A stretch of 64,000 nucleotides of DNA from Pyrinomonadaceae bacterium (GCA_030841105.1 JAVEDE010000095.1:124001-188000); one strand, 5' to 3'. Positions 26,957 to 35,642 are shown, counted from the stretch's first letter. Translations and numbers: made by a program. Notes: generated by a model from the sequence alone, not told the origin.

Positions 26957-27994
26957 ATGAGTTCGACGCCAACTTTCCTCCACCTGACGAAAGCCGCACG
27001 CCGCCGCATGATTTATGCGCTCGTCGCGCTCGTCGGTTTGATCGCGCTCGGCACAATCGGCTTTCGGTTGCTCGAACCGCTGTCGCTGCTCGACAGCCTG
27101 TACCTGACCGTGATGACCGTGGCGACCGTCGGCTACGGCGACGTGCATCCGTCGTCGCGCGCCGGGCGCGGCTTCGCGACAGTCTTCATGCTCGTCAGCG
27201 TCGCCGTCGTCGGCTTCCTGCTCTCCACCGCCATTCAAGCCCTCGTCCAATCAGAGATCGTCGCGGCCTACGGCCAGCGGCGACGCTACCGGGAGATAAG
27301 CAAACTGCGAAACCATTTCATCATCTGCGGCGCGGGTCGCGTCGGCTCGCGCATCATCCGCGAACTGCAACGCCGCGAAGAACCCTTCATCGTCATCGAA
27401 CGCGACGAACGACAGGTTGCCAGTTTGATTGACGAGGACGTGCTCGTGCTCGTGCGCGATGCGACGCTCGAAGAGACTTTGCGCGACGCGGGCGTCGAAC
27501 ACGCGCGCGCCCTCGCCGCCTGTCTACCCGACGACGCCGACAACGTCTACGTCGTCCTGACGGCGCGCGGCTTGAACGATAGTCTACACATCGTCGCGCG
27601 CGCCATCGAGGCGCAGGCCGAGCCGAAGCTGATCCGCGCCGGGGCGAATCGCGTCATTGCGCCGATCATTATCGGCGGCCAGCGCATGGTGCAGGCTCTC
27701 ACCAAGCCCGCCGTGGCCGACTTCATTGATTCCATCGCGGCCGAAGACCTCGACCTGGATTTCGAGGAAGTCGTCGTCGCCCCACGTTCTTCCTACGTCG
27801 GGCACAAGTTGAAGTTCACCAACATCCGCTCCGAACTCGATGTCGTGATCGTCGCCGTGCGCCGGCGCAGCAACAGCGAGATGGTCTTCAATCCTTCGGG
27901 CGACTCGCAGATCGAAGCGGGCGACATGCTGATCGCCATCGGCCGCGCCGACTCCCTCGCGCGCCTGAAAGCCATCGCACAACGAAATGTCTAG
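26957..27994 (+). CDS. Potassium channel with TrkA-N and TrkA-C domains
   Basis: A 345-residue two-helix K+ channel subunit: first membrane helix 18-38, pore loop with selectivity filter TVGYGD (about 57-62), second helix 70-92, then an RCK/TrkA-N domain starting NHFIICGAGRVGSRIIREL (Rossmann GxGxxG) and a TrkA-C domain (residues about 265-345). The RCK part binds nucleotide or ions and gates the channel. Divergent from PBP1. The gene is followed by a GTTTCAGG palindrome before the epimerase gene. Confidence 0.93.
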   Translation: MSSTPTFLHLTKAARRRMIYALVALVGLIALGTIGFRLLEPLSLLDSLYLTVMTVATVGYGDVHPSSRAGRGFATVFMLVSVAVVGFLLSTAIQALVQSEIVAAYGQRRRYREISKLRNHFIICGAGRVGSRIIRELQRREEPFIVIERDERQVASLIDEDVLVLVRDATLEETLRDAGVEHARALAACLPDDADNVYVVLTARGLNDSLHIVARAIEAQAEPKLIRAGANRVIAPIIIGGQRMVQALTKPAVADFIDSIAAEDLDLDFEEVVVAPRSSYVGHKLKFTNIRSELDVVIVAVRRRSNSEMVFNPSGDSQIEAGDMLIAIGRADSLARLKAIAQRNV

Positions 27995-28006
27995 TTACAA
28001 AAAGTT

Positions 28007-28116
28007 AGTTTCAGGTTTCAGGTTTTAGGTCTGAGACTGCCTTGCGCTTCGACTTGAAACGGATATCAGTAGTTTTCCCTTTTAACTTGAAACCTGAAAC
28101 TTGAAACCTGAAACTT
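28007..28116. repeat. Inverted repeat, GTTTCAGGTTTCA family
   Basis: AGTTTCAGGTTTCAGGTTTT (28007-28026) faces a longer arm at 28084-28116 built of CTTGAAACCTGAAACTTGAA units; the 57-bp loop includes another ACTTGAAAC. The right arm ends one base before the epimerase ATG at 28117, so it covers the place where a Shine-Dalgarno sequence would be expected. Confidence 0.8.
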
Positions 28117-28959
28117 ATGAAAGTTCTCGTCACGGGCGGCAGCGGTTATCTCGGCATCCACGTGCGGCGTTTCTTCGACGCCGACGACTTTTCGCGCCGC
28201 GCGGGCTTCGACATTCTCGACCCCTACGACGCCTCACGCGTCGCCGACTACGACACAGTGATCCACCTCGCCGCGCACCTCGACAAGAGTCACGCGGCGG
28301 CGGCCGAGTGTTTCCGCACGAACGCCGAAGGCACTGCCAACCTGCTCGCGCACATGCGCGTGGGCGCGACCTTCATCTACGCTTCGACCAAGGACGTGTA
28401 CGGCGCGCACGCCGACGCTTACACGGAAGTCCCCGAAAGTTGCGCGACGGATTATTGCGGGCAGTCGCCGCTCGAATGGTCGAAGTTGATGGGCGAACGC
28501 TATGTCGAATATTACGCGGCGGCGCGGGGCGTGCGCGCCTGCGTGTTTCGTTTGTCGGCCGTCTACGCGCGGCCGTCCGAGGGCAACGAGTCGAACTTCG
28601 TCACGCACTACGTCGAGGCGGTCAAGCGCGGCTGGCCGCTCAGTCTCCCTGCGGGCGGACGCCCCTTGCGCGACATCCTGCACGTCGAAGATTTCTCGCG
28701 CGCCTGCCACGCCTTCATTGACTCCGGCCTCGCGCGCGGCACGTACAACCTCGGCGGCGGGCGCGAGCAGGCGACGACTCTGCGCGGCATCGCCGAGACG
28801 GTCGGGCGTCTGATTCAACTCGAACCCGTGTTCGAAGAAACCACACGCACACCCGCGCCCGTGCCCTTCAACTACGTCTCCGATCTCTCGCGCGTCCGCG
28901 CCGAACTCGGCTGGCAGCCGCTCATCGGCGTCGAAGACGGGCTGAAAAGTTTGTTGTAG
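28117..28959 (+). CDS. NAD-dependent epimerase/dehydratase family protein, catalytic Tyr replaced
   Basis: A 280-residue extended-SDR protein with GGSGYLG at 7-13, the IHLAA segment and the STKDVYG motif. In the usual YxxxK active site the lysine is kept in SPLEWSKLMGE, but the tyrosine four residues before it is Leu. It may have lost epimerase chemistry or use another residue. It starts the plus-strand heptose/LPS cluster, yet it is shorter than HldD and lacks its features, so it should not be called the ADP-heptose epimerase. Confidence 0.78.
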   Translation: MKVLVTGGSGYLGIHVRRFFDADDFSRRAGFDILDPYDASRVADYDTVIHLAAHLDKSHAAAAECFRTNAEGTANLLAHMRVGATFIYASTKDVYGAHADAYTEVPESCATDYCGQSPLEWSKLMGERYVEYYAAARGVRACVFRLSAVYARPSEGNESNFVTHYVEAVKRGWPLSLPAGGRPLRDILHVEDFSRACHAFIDSGLARGTYNLGGGREQATTLRGIAETVGRLIQLEPVFEETTRTPAPVPFNYVSDLSRVRAELGWQPLIGVEDGLKSLL

Positions 28960-28970
28960 AAATCCCGAAG

Positions 28971-29068
28971 CGCCAACCACACGCGAAGGCGCGAAGGCGC
29001 GAAGGAAAACGCGCAAACGTTTCCGCGCTCTCTTCCTTTGCGTCTTTGCGCCTTTGCGTGAGACATTT
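28971..29068. repeat. Inverted repeat, GCGAAGGCGCGAAG family
   Basis: Arm 28980-29007 pairs with 29033-29060 at 24 of 28 positions; all four exceptions are G-U pairs on the plus strand. It sits between the epimerase and the heptosyltransferase genes. Confidence 0.85.
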
Positions 29069-29101
29069 AGTATATTGAACGAAACGTTCAGTATGCTGAA
29101 C
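29069..29101. repeat. AGTATNNTGAAC direct repeats around TGAACG-AAA-CGTTCA
   Basis: AGTATATTGAAC (29069-29080) and AGTATGCTGAAC (29090-29101) are direct repeats 21 bp apart; the palindrome TGAACG-AAA-CGTTCA (29076-29090) bridges them. Immediately upstream of the heptosyltransferase ATG; could be an operator or a further oligomer family. Confidence 0.55.
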
Positions 29102-29106
29102 AGCCA

Positions 29107-30255
29107 ATGACACGAACACTTCAACCGGAACAGATCAAGCGCGTGGTGGTGCGCGGCGCGAATTGGGTGGGCGACGCCGTGATGACCGTCGCCGCGCTGC
29201 GCGAACTGCGCCGCGTGCTGCCCGCCGCGCACATCACGCTCGCTACGCGCCCGTGGGCGAAAGGCATCTTCGCGGGCACGGACATCGTTGACGAACTGTT
29301 GCTGATTGACGACACGCGGCGCGGCCTGCGCGCGTCGCTCCGCCGGATCGCCGAGTGGCGCGCGCGCCGTTTCGATCTCGCGCTCCTCTTCCCGAACGCC
29401 TTCGAGCCTGCCTTCATCGCCGCCGCCGCGCGCGTCCCCTTGCGCGTGGGTTACGCGACGGACGGGCGCGCCTTCCTGCTCACGCACCCGCTCGCCGTGC
29501 CCCCTTGGCGCGGCGAACAGCACGAAGTTTTTTACTACCTCAACCTCGTCTTTGAACTCGAACGCGCGTTGACGGGCACGGCGCGGTTTGAAGACCGCGA
29601 GCCGCAATACCAACTACACGTCTCGGCCGAACGACAGGCGGCGGCGCGCAAACTGCTCAGCCGTCACGGCGCGCTCAACGACCGCCCGCTCGTCGTGCTC
29701 TGCCCCGGCTCGACCAACAGCCGCGCCAAGCGTTGGCCGCCCGAACGGTTCGCCGCGCTCGCCGATCACTTGATGGGCAAGGCCAAGGTCAACGTCGCCC
29801 TCATCGGCGCGCGCGAAGAGTTGGACGTGACCGGGGAGGTGCTGGCGAAGATGCGACGCCGCCCCGTCGTGCTGACGGGCGAGACCGATCTGGCCGGGAC
29901 GGTCGCGGTCTTGAGTGTCGCGGACTTGCTCGTCACCAACGACACCGGCCCGGCGCACATCTCCGCCGCGCTCGAACGCCCCACGCTCGTCGTCTTCGGC
30001 CCGACGAACCCCGTCACGACGCGCCCCTTCTCCCCGACCGCAGACATCATCCGCCACCCGCCCGACTGCGCGCCCTGCATGCTGCGCGATTGCCCGATTG
30101 ACCATCGCTGCATGACACACATCACGCCCGAAGAAGTTTTCCTACGCGCCGTCGAGATGCTCGCGCACGGCCACTGTGAAACACATGCCCACGACGGCGC
30201 GGCGACGCACGGAGACGAGTCAGAGCGCGCGGCGATCGGCGCGGAGGTGGCTTGA
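29107..30255 (+). CDS. waaF: GT9 heptosyltransferase (WaaF/heptosyltransferase II-like)
   Basis: A 382-residue glycosyltransferase family 9 enzyme that adds L-glycero-D-manno-heptose from ADP-heptose to the LPS inner core. N-terminal RGANWVGDAVMTVAALRELR is characteristic; the C-terminal half has LVVLCPGSTNSRAKRWPPERFA and the ADP-binding LLVTNDTGPAHISAALERPTLVVFGPTNP. Heptosyltransferase II is favoured by the NWVGD start and the PCMLRDCPIDHRCM cysteine cluster. The stop overlaps the gmhB start (TGATG). Confidence 0.88.
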   Translation: MTRTLQPEQIKRVVVRGANWVGDAVMTVAALRELRRVLPAAHITLATRPWAKGIFAGTDIVDELLLIDDTRRGLRASLRRIAEWRARRFDLALLFPNAFEPAFIAAAARVPLRVGYATDGRAFLLTHPLAVPPWRGEQHEVFYYLNLVFELERALTGTARFEDREPQYQLHVSAERQAAARKLLSRHGALNDRPLVVLCPGSTNSRAKRWPPERFAALADHLMGKAKVNVALIGAREELDVTGEVLAKMRRRPVVLTGETDLAGTVAVLSVADLLVTNDTGPAHISAALERPTLVVFGPTNPVTTRPFSPTADIIRHPPDCAPCMLRDCPIDHRCMTHITPEEVFLRAVEMLAHGHCETHAHDGAATHGDESERAAIGAEVA

Positions 30256-30836
30256 TGGGCGGGGTGTCGAAGCGTCGCGCTGTCTTCATAGACCGCGACG
30301 GCACGATCTCCGAAGAGGTCGGCTACGTCAACCATCCCTCGCGCTATCGTGTGTTCCCCTACGCGGCCGAGGCGATCAAAGTGCTCAACGAGGCCGGGTG
30401 GCTCGCCGTCCTCGTCACGAATCAGGCGGGCGTTGCGCGCGGCTACTTCACCGAAGACGTGATCGGCGCGGTGCACACCCTGCTCGCGCAGGAACTCGAA
30501 CGCGGCGGCGCGCGGCTCGACGCGATCTATTACTGCCCGCACCACCCGTCGGTCGGCGAGCCGCCCTACCGTTTCGACTGCGACTGCCGCAAGCCGCGCC
30601 CCGGATTGATCCGCCGCGCCGCCGCCGATCTCGACATTGACCTCGCCGCAAGTTGGATGGTCGGCGACCGCTACGGCGACACCGAACTCGCGCGCAACGC
30701 GGGCACGCGCGCCGCGCTCGTCCTCAGCGGCTACGGGCGCGGCGAGTGGGAATACCAGCGCGCCGCGTGGCGACATCAGCCCGACCTCGTGGCCGAGAAT
30801 TTGTTGGAAGCCGTGCACGCGATAATAAAGGAGTGA
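30255..30836 (+). CDS. gmhB: D-glycero-D-manno-heptose 1,7-bisphosphate phosphatase
   Basis: A 193-residue HAD-superfamily phosphatase of ADP-heptose synthesis. The nucleophile motif is FIDRDGTI, the second motif VTNQAG, and the family zinc site is CPHHPSVGEPPYRFDCDCRKP (Cys-His-Cys-Cys). Acidic motif: MVGDRYGDTELA. Translationally coupled to the heptosyltransferase. The stop codon TGA is part of the following GTGACAAG repeat. Confidence 0.92.
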   Translation: MGGVSKRRAVFIDRDGTISEEVGYVNHPSRYRVFPYAAEAIKVLNEAGWLAVLVTNQAGVARGYFTEDVIGAVHTLLAQELERGGARLDAIYYCPHHPSVGEPPYRFDCDCRKPRPGLIRRAAADLDIDLAASWMVGDRYGDTELARNAGTRAALVLSGYGRGEWEYQRAAWRHQPDLVAENLLEAVHAIIKE

Positions 30837-30915
30837 CAAGTGACAGGTGACAAGTGACAAGTTAAAAAATTAGAACTTGTCTTGAACTTGTCACTTGTCA
30901 CTCGTCACTCGTCAC
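30832..30915. repeat. Inverted repeat, GTGACAAGTGAC family
   Basis: Arm 30833-30863 pairs with 30885-30915 at 28 of 31 positions, loop 21 nt. It begins inside the gmhB stop codon (30834-30836) and ends 8 bp before the hldA ATG. Confidence 0.9.
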
Positions 30916-30923
30916 TTTTCGAG

Positions 30924-31919
30924 ATGCGAGAGCGTTTGACGAATCTGGTTCGTGAGTTTGCGAAGCGGCGCGTGCTGGTCGTGGGCGATCTTGTGGCCGA
31001 TCAGTTTTTGTACGGCGAGATCAGTCGCGTGTCGCGCGAGGCTCCCGTGCTGATTCTGCGCCACGAGCGGACGGAGACCGTGCCGGGCGGCGCGGCCAAC
31101 TGCGCCGTCAATCTCGCCTCGCTCGGCGCGCGGGCGACGATTGTCGGCGTCGTCGGCGCGGACGCGGCGGGCGACGCGTTGCTCGAACGACTGCGCGCGG
31201 CGGGCGTTGATTGCGAAGGGGTCGTGCGCTCGCCCGAAGCGCGCACGGCGACGAAGGTGCGCATCCTCGCCGGTCAGGCGCACTCGATGCGGCAGCAAGT
31301 GATCCGCGTGGACTACGAGAGCGAGCCGTTGTCGAACGCACTGCTCAAAAACGAACTGAGAGCGCGCGTCGGCGAAGCGGCGGCGCAGGCTGACGCGTGC
31401 ATCATCTCGGATTACAACTACGGCGTGGCGGGCGCGGAGACCGTCGCCACCTTGCGCGAGGCGGCCGCGCGGCGCGACGTGCCGGTGCTCGTGGATTCGC
31501 GTTTCCGCCTGTTGGAGTTTGAAGGGTTCACTTCGGCCACGCCGAACGAGGACGAGGTGGAGCAGGTGCTCGGACGCAGGCTCGCGGACGCGGCGACGCT
31601 GGAAGCAGCGGCCGCTGAGTTGCGCGCGCGCCTCAAACACCGTGCGTTGCTCATCACGCGCGGCAGTCAGGGCATGCTGCTGCTCGAAGAGGACGCACCG
31701 CCGCAACATCTTCCGGCGGTCGGCTCGCGCGAAGCCGTGGACGTGACGGGCGCGGGCGACACGGTGATCGCCGCCTACACGCTCGCGCTCGCCTCCGGCG
31801 CGACCTTCGCCGACGCCGCACACCTCGCCAACCACGCCGGCGGTCTGGTCGTCATGAAGCGCGGCACGGCCTCGGTCGAAGTGCAAGAGTTGCTTGCATC
31901 GCTCGGCGAGAATTTGTAG
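30924..31919 (+). CDS. hldA: D-glycero-beta-D-manno-heptose-7-phosphate kinase (HldA / RfaE domain I)
   Basis: A 331-residue PfkB/ribokinase-family kinase. VVGDLVADQFLYGEISRVSREAP near the start and PGGAANCAVNLASLG are the RfaE domain I signature; DVTGAGDTVIAAY holds the catalytic Asp. In enterobacteria it is fused to the adenylyltransferase (HldE); here the two halves are separate genes. Upstream in-frame codons from 30882 translate the repeat and are not conserved-looking, so the ATG at 30924 is chosen. Confidence 0.92.
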   Translation: MRERLTNLVREFAKRRVLVVGDLVADQFLYGEISRVSREAPVLILRHERTETVPGGAANCAVNLASLGARATIVGVVGADAAGDALLERLRAAGVDCEGVVRSPEARTATKVRILAGQAHSMRQQVIRVDYESEPLSNALLKNELRARVGEAAAQADACIISDYNYGVAGAETVATLREAAARRDVPVLVDSRFRLLEFEGFTSATPNEDEVEQVLGRRLADAATLEAAAAELRARLKHRALLITRGSQGMLLLEEDAPPQHLPAVGSREAVDVTGAGDTVIAAYTLALASGATFADAAHLANHAGGLVVMKRGTASVEVQELLASLGENL

Positions 31920-31981
31920 CGACTCGCTACTCGCGTTGAGCGTTGACATCGGATCGGAAAACTGTTTGAAGTAAGTTTCTT

Positions 31982-32509
31982 ATGTACCCGTCGGAGGAAC
32001 AACAGAAGGCCGGGGCGGTGGCGCGCATCCTTGAGCGTCACCGTCTGGTGGCGCGCGTGGCGATCGCGCGGAAGAACGGGGCGCGCATCGTGTTCGCCAA
32101 CGGGTGCTTCGACATCCTGCACGTCGGCCACGTTCGCTACCTCGAAGCGGCGAAGGCGCTCGGCGATCTGCTCGTCGTCGGCATCAACACGGACGCGCAG
32201 GTGCGCGCGCTGAAAGGCGCGGGTCGCCCGTTCGTCGCGGAGCGCGAGCGCGCGGAGATCATCGCCTCGCTGCGCGCCGTTGATCTCGTCACGATCTTCC
32301 CCGAACCGACGGTCGAAGCGCTCCTGCTCGCCATCCGCCCCGACATCCACGCCAAAGGGACAGACTACACGGCCGACACCGTGCCCGAACGCGACGTGGT
32401 GCGCTCCTACGGCGGCCGCGTCGCCATCGTCGGCGACCCCAAAGACCACTCCTCTTCCAACATGCTCCTGCGGCTCAACCGGCCGAATACAGTGACGAGT
32501 GACGAATGA
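31982..32509 (+). CDS. hldC: D-glycero-beta-D-manno-heptose 1-phosphate adenylyltransferase (HldC / RfaE domain II)
   Basis: A 175-residue cytidylyltransferase-fold enzyme that makes ADP-heptose. Motifs: [21 protein letters not shown] (HxGH) and the C-terminal signature around [21 protein letters not shown], with SSSNMLLRL in place of STT. It follows hldA at 62 bp. The last six residues (TVTSDE) are encoded by the start of the 32490-32697 repeat. Confidence 0.92.
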   Translation: MYPSEEQQKAGAVARILERHRLVARVAIARKNGARIVFANGCFDILHVGHVRYLEAAKALGDLLVVGINTDAQVRALKGAGRPFVAERERAEIIASLRAVDLVTIFPEPTVEALLLAIRPDIHAKGTDYTADTVPERDVVRSYGGRVAIVGDPKDHSSSNMLLRLNRPNTVTSDE

Positions 32510-32697
32510 CAGGTGACAAGAGAAGAAAGTGAATCGTCGGTCGTGAATAGAGGAAAGCAGATTCTTTCTATTCACGTTCGACGATTCACGATTTACCGCT
32601 TTTCACGATTCGCGATTTACCGCTTTCCTCTATTCACGATTTACGATTTACGATTCACTGCTTTATCTTGTCACTTGTCACTCGTCACTTGTCACTG
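32490..32697. repeat. Nested 208-bp palindromic element (two oligomer families)
   Basis: Outer arms 32490-32521 and 32666-32697 (GTGAC(A/G)AG units) pair at 29 of 32 positions. Inside them, a GTGAATCGTCGGTCGTGAATAG arm (32529-32550) can pair either with CTATTCACGTTCGACGATTCAC (32568-32589) or with the further run CTATTCACGATTTACGATTT (32630-32655), and between these lie additional CACGATT(C/T) units. The element starts inside hldC and ends 4 bp before the next ATG. Two mutually exclusive inner hairpins are possible. Confidence 0.88.
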
Positions 32698-32701
32698 TTT
32701 T

Positions 32702-33781
32702 ATGAAGATTCTCATCGTCAAATTAGGCAGCATCGGCGACATCGTGCACACGTTGCCGTCGCTGGCAGCCATCCGGCGCGAGTTGCCGGGGGCGGAAGTG
32801 GCGTGGGCGGTCGAGCGGCGGGCGGCCGAAATCTTGAGGGACAACCCTCTCGTGGATCGCCTCATCGAACTCGACACGAAGGCCTTGAGGCGCTGGAGGC
32901 CGCTGTCTGGGGAGACGCTGTTGGCAACGCGCCAGCAGTTACAACGACTCCGCGCCTCGGCCTTCGATGTCGCGCTCGATTTTCAAGGGCTACTCAAATC
33001 CGCCGCCATCGCACGCCTCGCGCGCGCCCCGCGTCGCTACGGTTTCGCGCGCCCGCACCTGCGCGAACCGGCCAGCCGCTTTTTGCTGACCCACACAGTT
33101 AACATTCCGCCCGGCATAAACGTCATACGTAAAAATCTCGCGCTCGCCGCCGCCGCGCTCGACATCCGCGTGCCGGAGAGTGGCGACGACTTCGAGTTTC
33201 CCGTCCACGTCTCGCCGGAGCAGGAGCGCGAGGCGCGAGACGCGGCCGGACTCGTCGGCGGGAAGTTTGCGATTTTGAACGCGGGCGGCGGGTGGCCGAC
33301 CAAGTTGTGGGGCGCGGAGCGTTTCGGCGCGCTCGCTGACGCGTTGCTGGCGCGGCACGCACTGCGCTCGCTCGTCACCTACGGGCCGGGCGAACGCGAG
33401 TTGGCGGAGCGCGTCGTGCGCGCGAGCCGGACGGGCGCGGCGCAGCCGGTCAGTCTGTCGCTCAAAGGTTTTTACGCGCTGGCGCGGCGCGCTTCCCTGT
33501 ACGTCGGCGGCGATACGGGGCCGACGCATCTAGCCGTCGCGGCGCGCGCGCCCGTCGTCGGGTTGTTCGGCCCGACCGAGTGGTGGCGCAACGGCAGCCC
33601 GCGCGCGTCTGACGTGTGCGTCGAACGCACGGACATCAGTTGTCGCACCGACTGTCACCGACGCGCGTGCGCCGTGTGGGTGTGCATGGACATCGAGGTG
33701 GCGCGCGTCGTGGCGGCGGTGGACGAGAGGCTCAGGCGTGCGGACGAGTTGAAGCGTGTGGAGGCGTTAACGATTGCGTAG
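32702..33781 (+). CDS. waaC: GT9 heptosyltransferase (WaaC/heptosyltransferase I-like)
   Basis: A 359-residue GT9 enzyme beginning MKILIVKLGSIGDIVHTLPS, the start typical of heptosyltransferase I, and ending with LYVGGDTGPTHLAVAARAPVVGLFGPTEWWRNGS, plus a CRTDCHRRAC cysteine cluster. It likely adds the first heptose to Kdo on lipid A. Longer starts (32513) only translate the repeat. The last codons overlap the following methyltransferase start by 8 bp when TTG 33774 is used. Confidence 0.87.
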   Translation: MKILIVKLGSIGDIVHTLPSLAAIRRELPGAEVAWAVERRAAEILRDNPLVDRLIELDTKALRRWRPLSGETLLATRQQLQRLRASAFDVALDFQGLLKSAAIARLARAPRRYGFARPHLREPASRFLLTHTVNIPPGINVIRKNLALAAAALDIRVPESGDDFEFPVHVSPEQEREARDAAGLVGGKFAILNAGGGWPTKLWGAERFGALADALLARHALRSLVTYGPGERELAERVVRASRTGAAQPVSLSLKGFYALARRASLYVGGDTGPTHLAVAARAPVVGLFGPTEWWRNGSPRASDVCVERTDISCRTDCHRRACAVWVCMDIEVARVVAAVDERLRRADELKRVEALTIA

Positions 33782-34343
33782 AGGCGGGACATGGGTGCAG
33801 CGTTGGCGCGTGCCGCTCGGCTTTCTGGTGGCGGCGATCTTCATCGTGCTGGCGCGCCCGCGCCCGTTGACGCTCGCCGCAGGCGGGGCGGTGGCCGTCT
33901 GCGGCCTGCTCATACGCGCGTGGGCTTCGGGTCACATACGCAAAAACGACGCGCTCGCCGTCTCCGGCCCCTACGCCTACACGCGCAACCCGCTCTACCT
34001 CGGCACGTTCATTCTAGGGATCGGCTTCACGATTGCGGCGGCGGGCGGCTGGGTGCTGTTCTGCGTGCTCGGCGGTCTCTTCGCGGCGTTGTTTTTGGGC
34101 ATCTATTTGCCGGTGATGCGCGTCGAAGCCTTGACCCTCGCACAGCTTTTCGGCGAGGACTACGCACGCTACGCGGCGGCCGTGCCGCTTCTCTTCCCGC
34201 GCCTCACGCCTTACGGCGACGAAGGCGGGCGCGGTTTGAAGTTTGACATGAACTTGTACCTGCGCTACCGCGAGTATCGCGCCGCGCTCGGATTGCTCGT
34301 CGGGTTGAGCGTGCTCGCGCTCAAGGCTCTCCTGGTGAAGTAG
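33774..34343 (+). CDS. ICMT/PEMT-like membrane methyltransferase
   Basis: A 189-residue membrane protein with about four to five hydrophobic segments and the isoprenylcysteine carboxylmethyltransferase/phospholipid methyltransferase signature SGPYAYTRNPLYLGTFILGIG followed by EALTLAQLFGEDYARYAAAVP. It uses SAM; the acceptor is unknown. TTG 33774 (GGAGG at 33760) and GTG 33795 (GAGG at 33781) are both possible starts. Position at the end of the heptose cluster suggests a lipid or LPS-related target. Confidence 0.8.
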   Translation: MRRGGTWVQRWRVPLGFLVAAIFIVLARPRPLTLAAGGAVAVCGLLIRAWASGHIRKNDALAVSGPYAYTRNPLYLGTFILGIGFTIAAAGGWVLFCVLGGLFAALFLGIYLPVMRVEALTLAQLFGEDYARYAAAVPLLFPRLTPYGDEGGRGLKFDMNLYLRYREYRAALGLLVGLSVLALKALLVK

Positions 34344-34351
34344 GAATTAAG

Positions 34352-35308
34352 ATGGCGTCTCGAACTTTCATACTCTCAATCGCCCTCGTCGCGCTCACGT
34401 CGTGCGCCGCCGCGTTCGCGCACACGCCCGCGACGGCAAACACGGCGACGATGACGAAAGACACGGATCGCGCGGCGACGCCCAAACCGCTCCCCTTCGA
34501 GCCGGACGAACAACTCACCTACGAAGGCGAGTTCTCCAAGTTGCTGCTGCGCGGCATCAACATCGCCGAGTTCAAATTCACGGTCGAGCGCGCGAAGACG
34601 ACGGCCGCCGTCGCCAGTCCACCCGCGGCTGCGAGTTCAAGCACGGCCACGAGTCCAAGCGCGGCTGTGAATTCAAGTGCGAACACGCCCCCCGCGAACC
34701 TCATCTTCAAAGGCGACGTGCTCGCGCGCGGCTGGTTTCGCAAACTCTTCGGCATAGACTTTCACTACAACACCGAATCCGTCGTCGAGCCGACCTCTCT
34801 CCTCATCCTGAGCAACAGCGTGCGCGACGAGCAGGGCAAACGCCTGCGCACGAGCGAGGCCGTCTTCGACCGCACCCACAATTTGCTGACGTGGACGCTA
34901 CGCAACCCGAACGACCCGCAGGCCGCGCCGCGCGTCGTCACCGCGCCGCTCCAAAACGCCTCGCACGATCTCATCTCCGCCATCTACTTCCTGCGCACCC
35001 AGACGCTCGAACCCGGCCGCCAACTCGAACTCAACATCAGCGACTCCGGCGCGGTCTACCGCATCCCCGTCAAGGTCGGCGCGCGCAAGCGCATGAAGAC
35101 CGTCGTCGGCCGCGTGCAGACCGTCCGCGTTGACATCGAAATCTTCGGCGCGGAACGACTCGTTGACCGCAAGGGAGAGATGACCCTCTGGATCACCGAC
35201 GACGCCCGCCGTCTCCCCGTCCGCGCCCGCATCGAAATAGACATGGGCACGCTCGACATCAACCTCAAAAAAGTCTCCGGCGGCCACACCCCCTCCACGC
35301 GCCCTTAA
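34352..35308 (+). CDS. DUF3108 exported protein
   Basis: A 318-residue protein with a lipoprotein-like signal sequence (IALVALTSCAAAFA; either lipidation at Cys or cleavage at AFA). Residues 50-318 match the DUF3108 pattern: PFEPDEQLTYEGEFSKLLLRGINIAEFKF, HYNTESVVEPTSLLILSN, HDLISAIYFLRTQTLEPG, and the ending LWITDDARRLPVRARIEIDMGTLDINL. A Ser/Thr/Ala-rich insert lies at about 85-110. The family is found in Gram-negative envelopes with no fixed role. It ends the heptose cluster. Confidence 0.82.
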   Translation: MASRTFILSIALVALTSCAAAFAHTPATANTATMTKDTDRAATPKPLPFEPDEQLTYEGEFSKLLLRGINIAEFKFTVERAKTTAAVASPPAAASSSTATSPSAAVNSSANTPPANLIFKGDVLARGWFRKLFGIDFHYNTESVVEPTSLLILSNSVRDEQGKRLRTSEAVFDRTHNLLTWTLRNPNDPQAAPRVVTAPLQNASHDLISAIYFLRTQTLEPGRQLELNISDSGAVYRIPVKVGARKRMKTVVGRVQTVRVDIEIFGAERLVDRKGEMTLWITDDARRLPVRARIEIDMGTLDINLKKVSGGHTPSTRP

Positions 35309-35365
35309 GCCCGCGCCCGACGATGATTGCCGAGCGATAAGAACCGCGAAGGCCACGATAATTCA

Positions 35366-35394
35366 TTGAACGCCCGGAAAGGCTCTGGTACATT
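35366..35394 (+). promoter_or_regulatory. Promoter of the toxin-antitoxin pair
   Basis: TTGAAC (35366-35371), 17-bp spacer, TACATT (35389-35394), 39 bp ahead of the antitoxin ATG at 35433. Confidence 0.55.
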
Positions 35395-35432
35395 TCCGGC
35401 GACGATTCTCTAGTCAATTAGGGGTAAAGGTT

Positions 35433-35642
35433 ATGAGCGAGACTGAAATTCAATATGTGTCGGACGAGAGCGGCAACCCTGTCGGAGTAATCGTGCCGAT
35501 TGAACTGTGGCGCGAGATCGAGTCAGAACGAGAGACGGCTTACCTGCTAAAAAGTGAGAACATGAAGCGTCGTCTCGCGGAGGCCAAAGACCGACAGGAA
35601 GGAATCCCTTTCGATGAAGCCCGCGAGAAGCTTGGAATTTGA
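35433..35642 (+). CDS. YefM/Phd-like antitoxin
   Basis: A 69-residue acidic protein. The N-terminal half (IQYVSDESGNPVGVIVPIELWREI) resembles the DNA-binding/dimer part of short antitoxins and the C-terminal half (ETAYLLKSENMKRRLAEAKD) resembles the YefM toxin-wrapping helix. It overlaps the downstream YoeB-like gene by 29 bp, which is the usual antitoxin-first order. The frame is intact. Confidence 0.75.
   Translation: MSETEIQYVSDESGNPVGVIVPIELWREIESERETAYLLKSENMKRRLAEAKDRQEGIPFDEAREKLGI

Noticed and set aside
28117-28959. HldD (ADP-heptose epimerase) as the identity of the first cluster gene
   Set aside because: Too short, GGSGYLG instead of the usual start, and no catalytic tyrosine; cluster position alone is not enough.
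30882-30923. N-terminal extension of HldA (MNLSLVTRHSSLFE)
   Set aside because: Encoded by the GTGAC repeat and unlike the family; ATG at 30924 fits.
12951-32697. Oligomer runs as CRISPR arrays
   Set aside because: Units are 7-12 bp and directly joined, with no unique spacers of constant length and no cas genes.
32513-32701. N-terminal extension of the WaaC-like protein
   Set aside because: These codons translate the nested repeat; the family start MKILIVKLGSIGD is at 32702.
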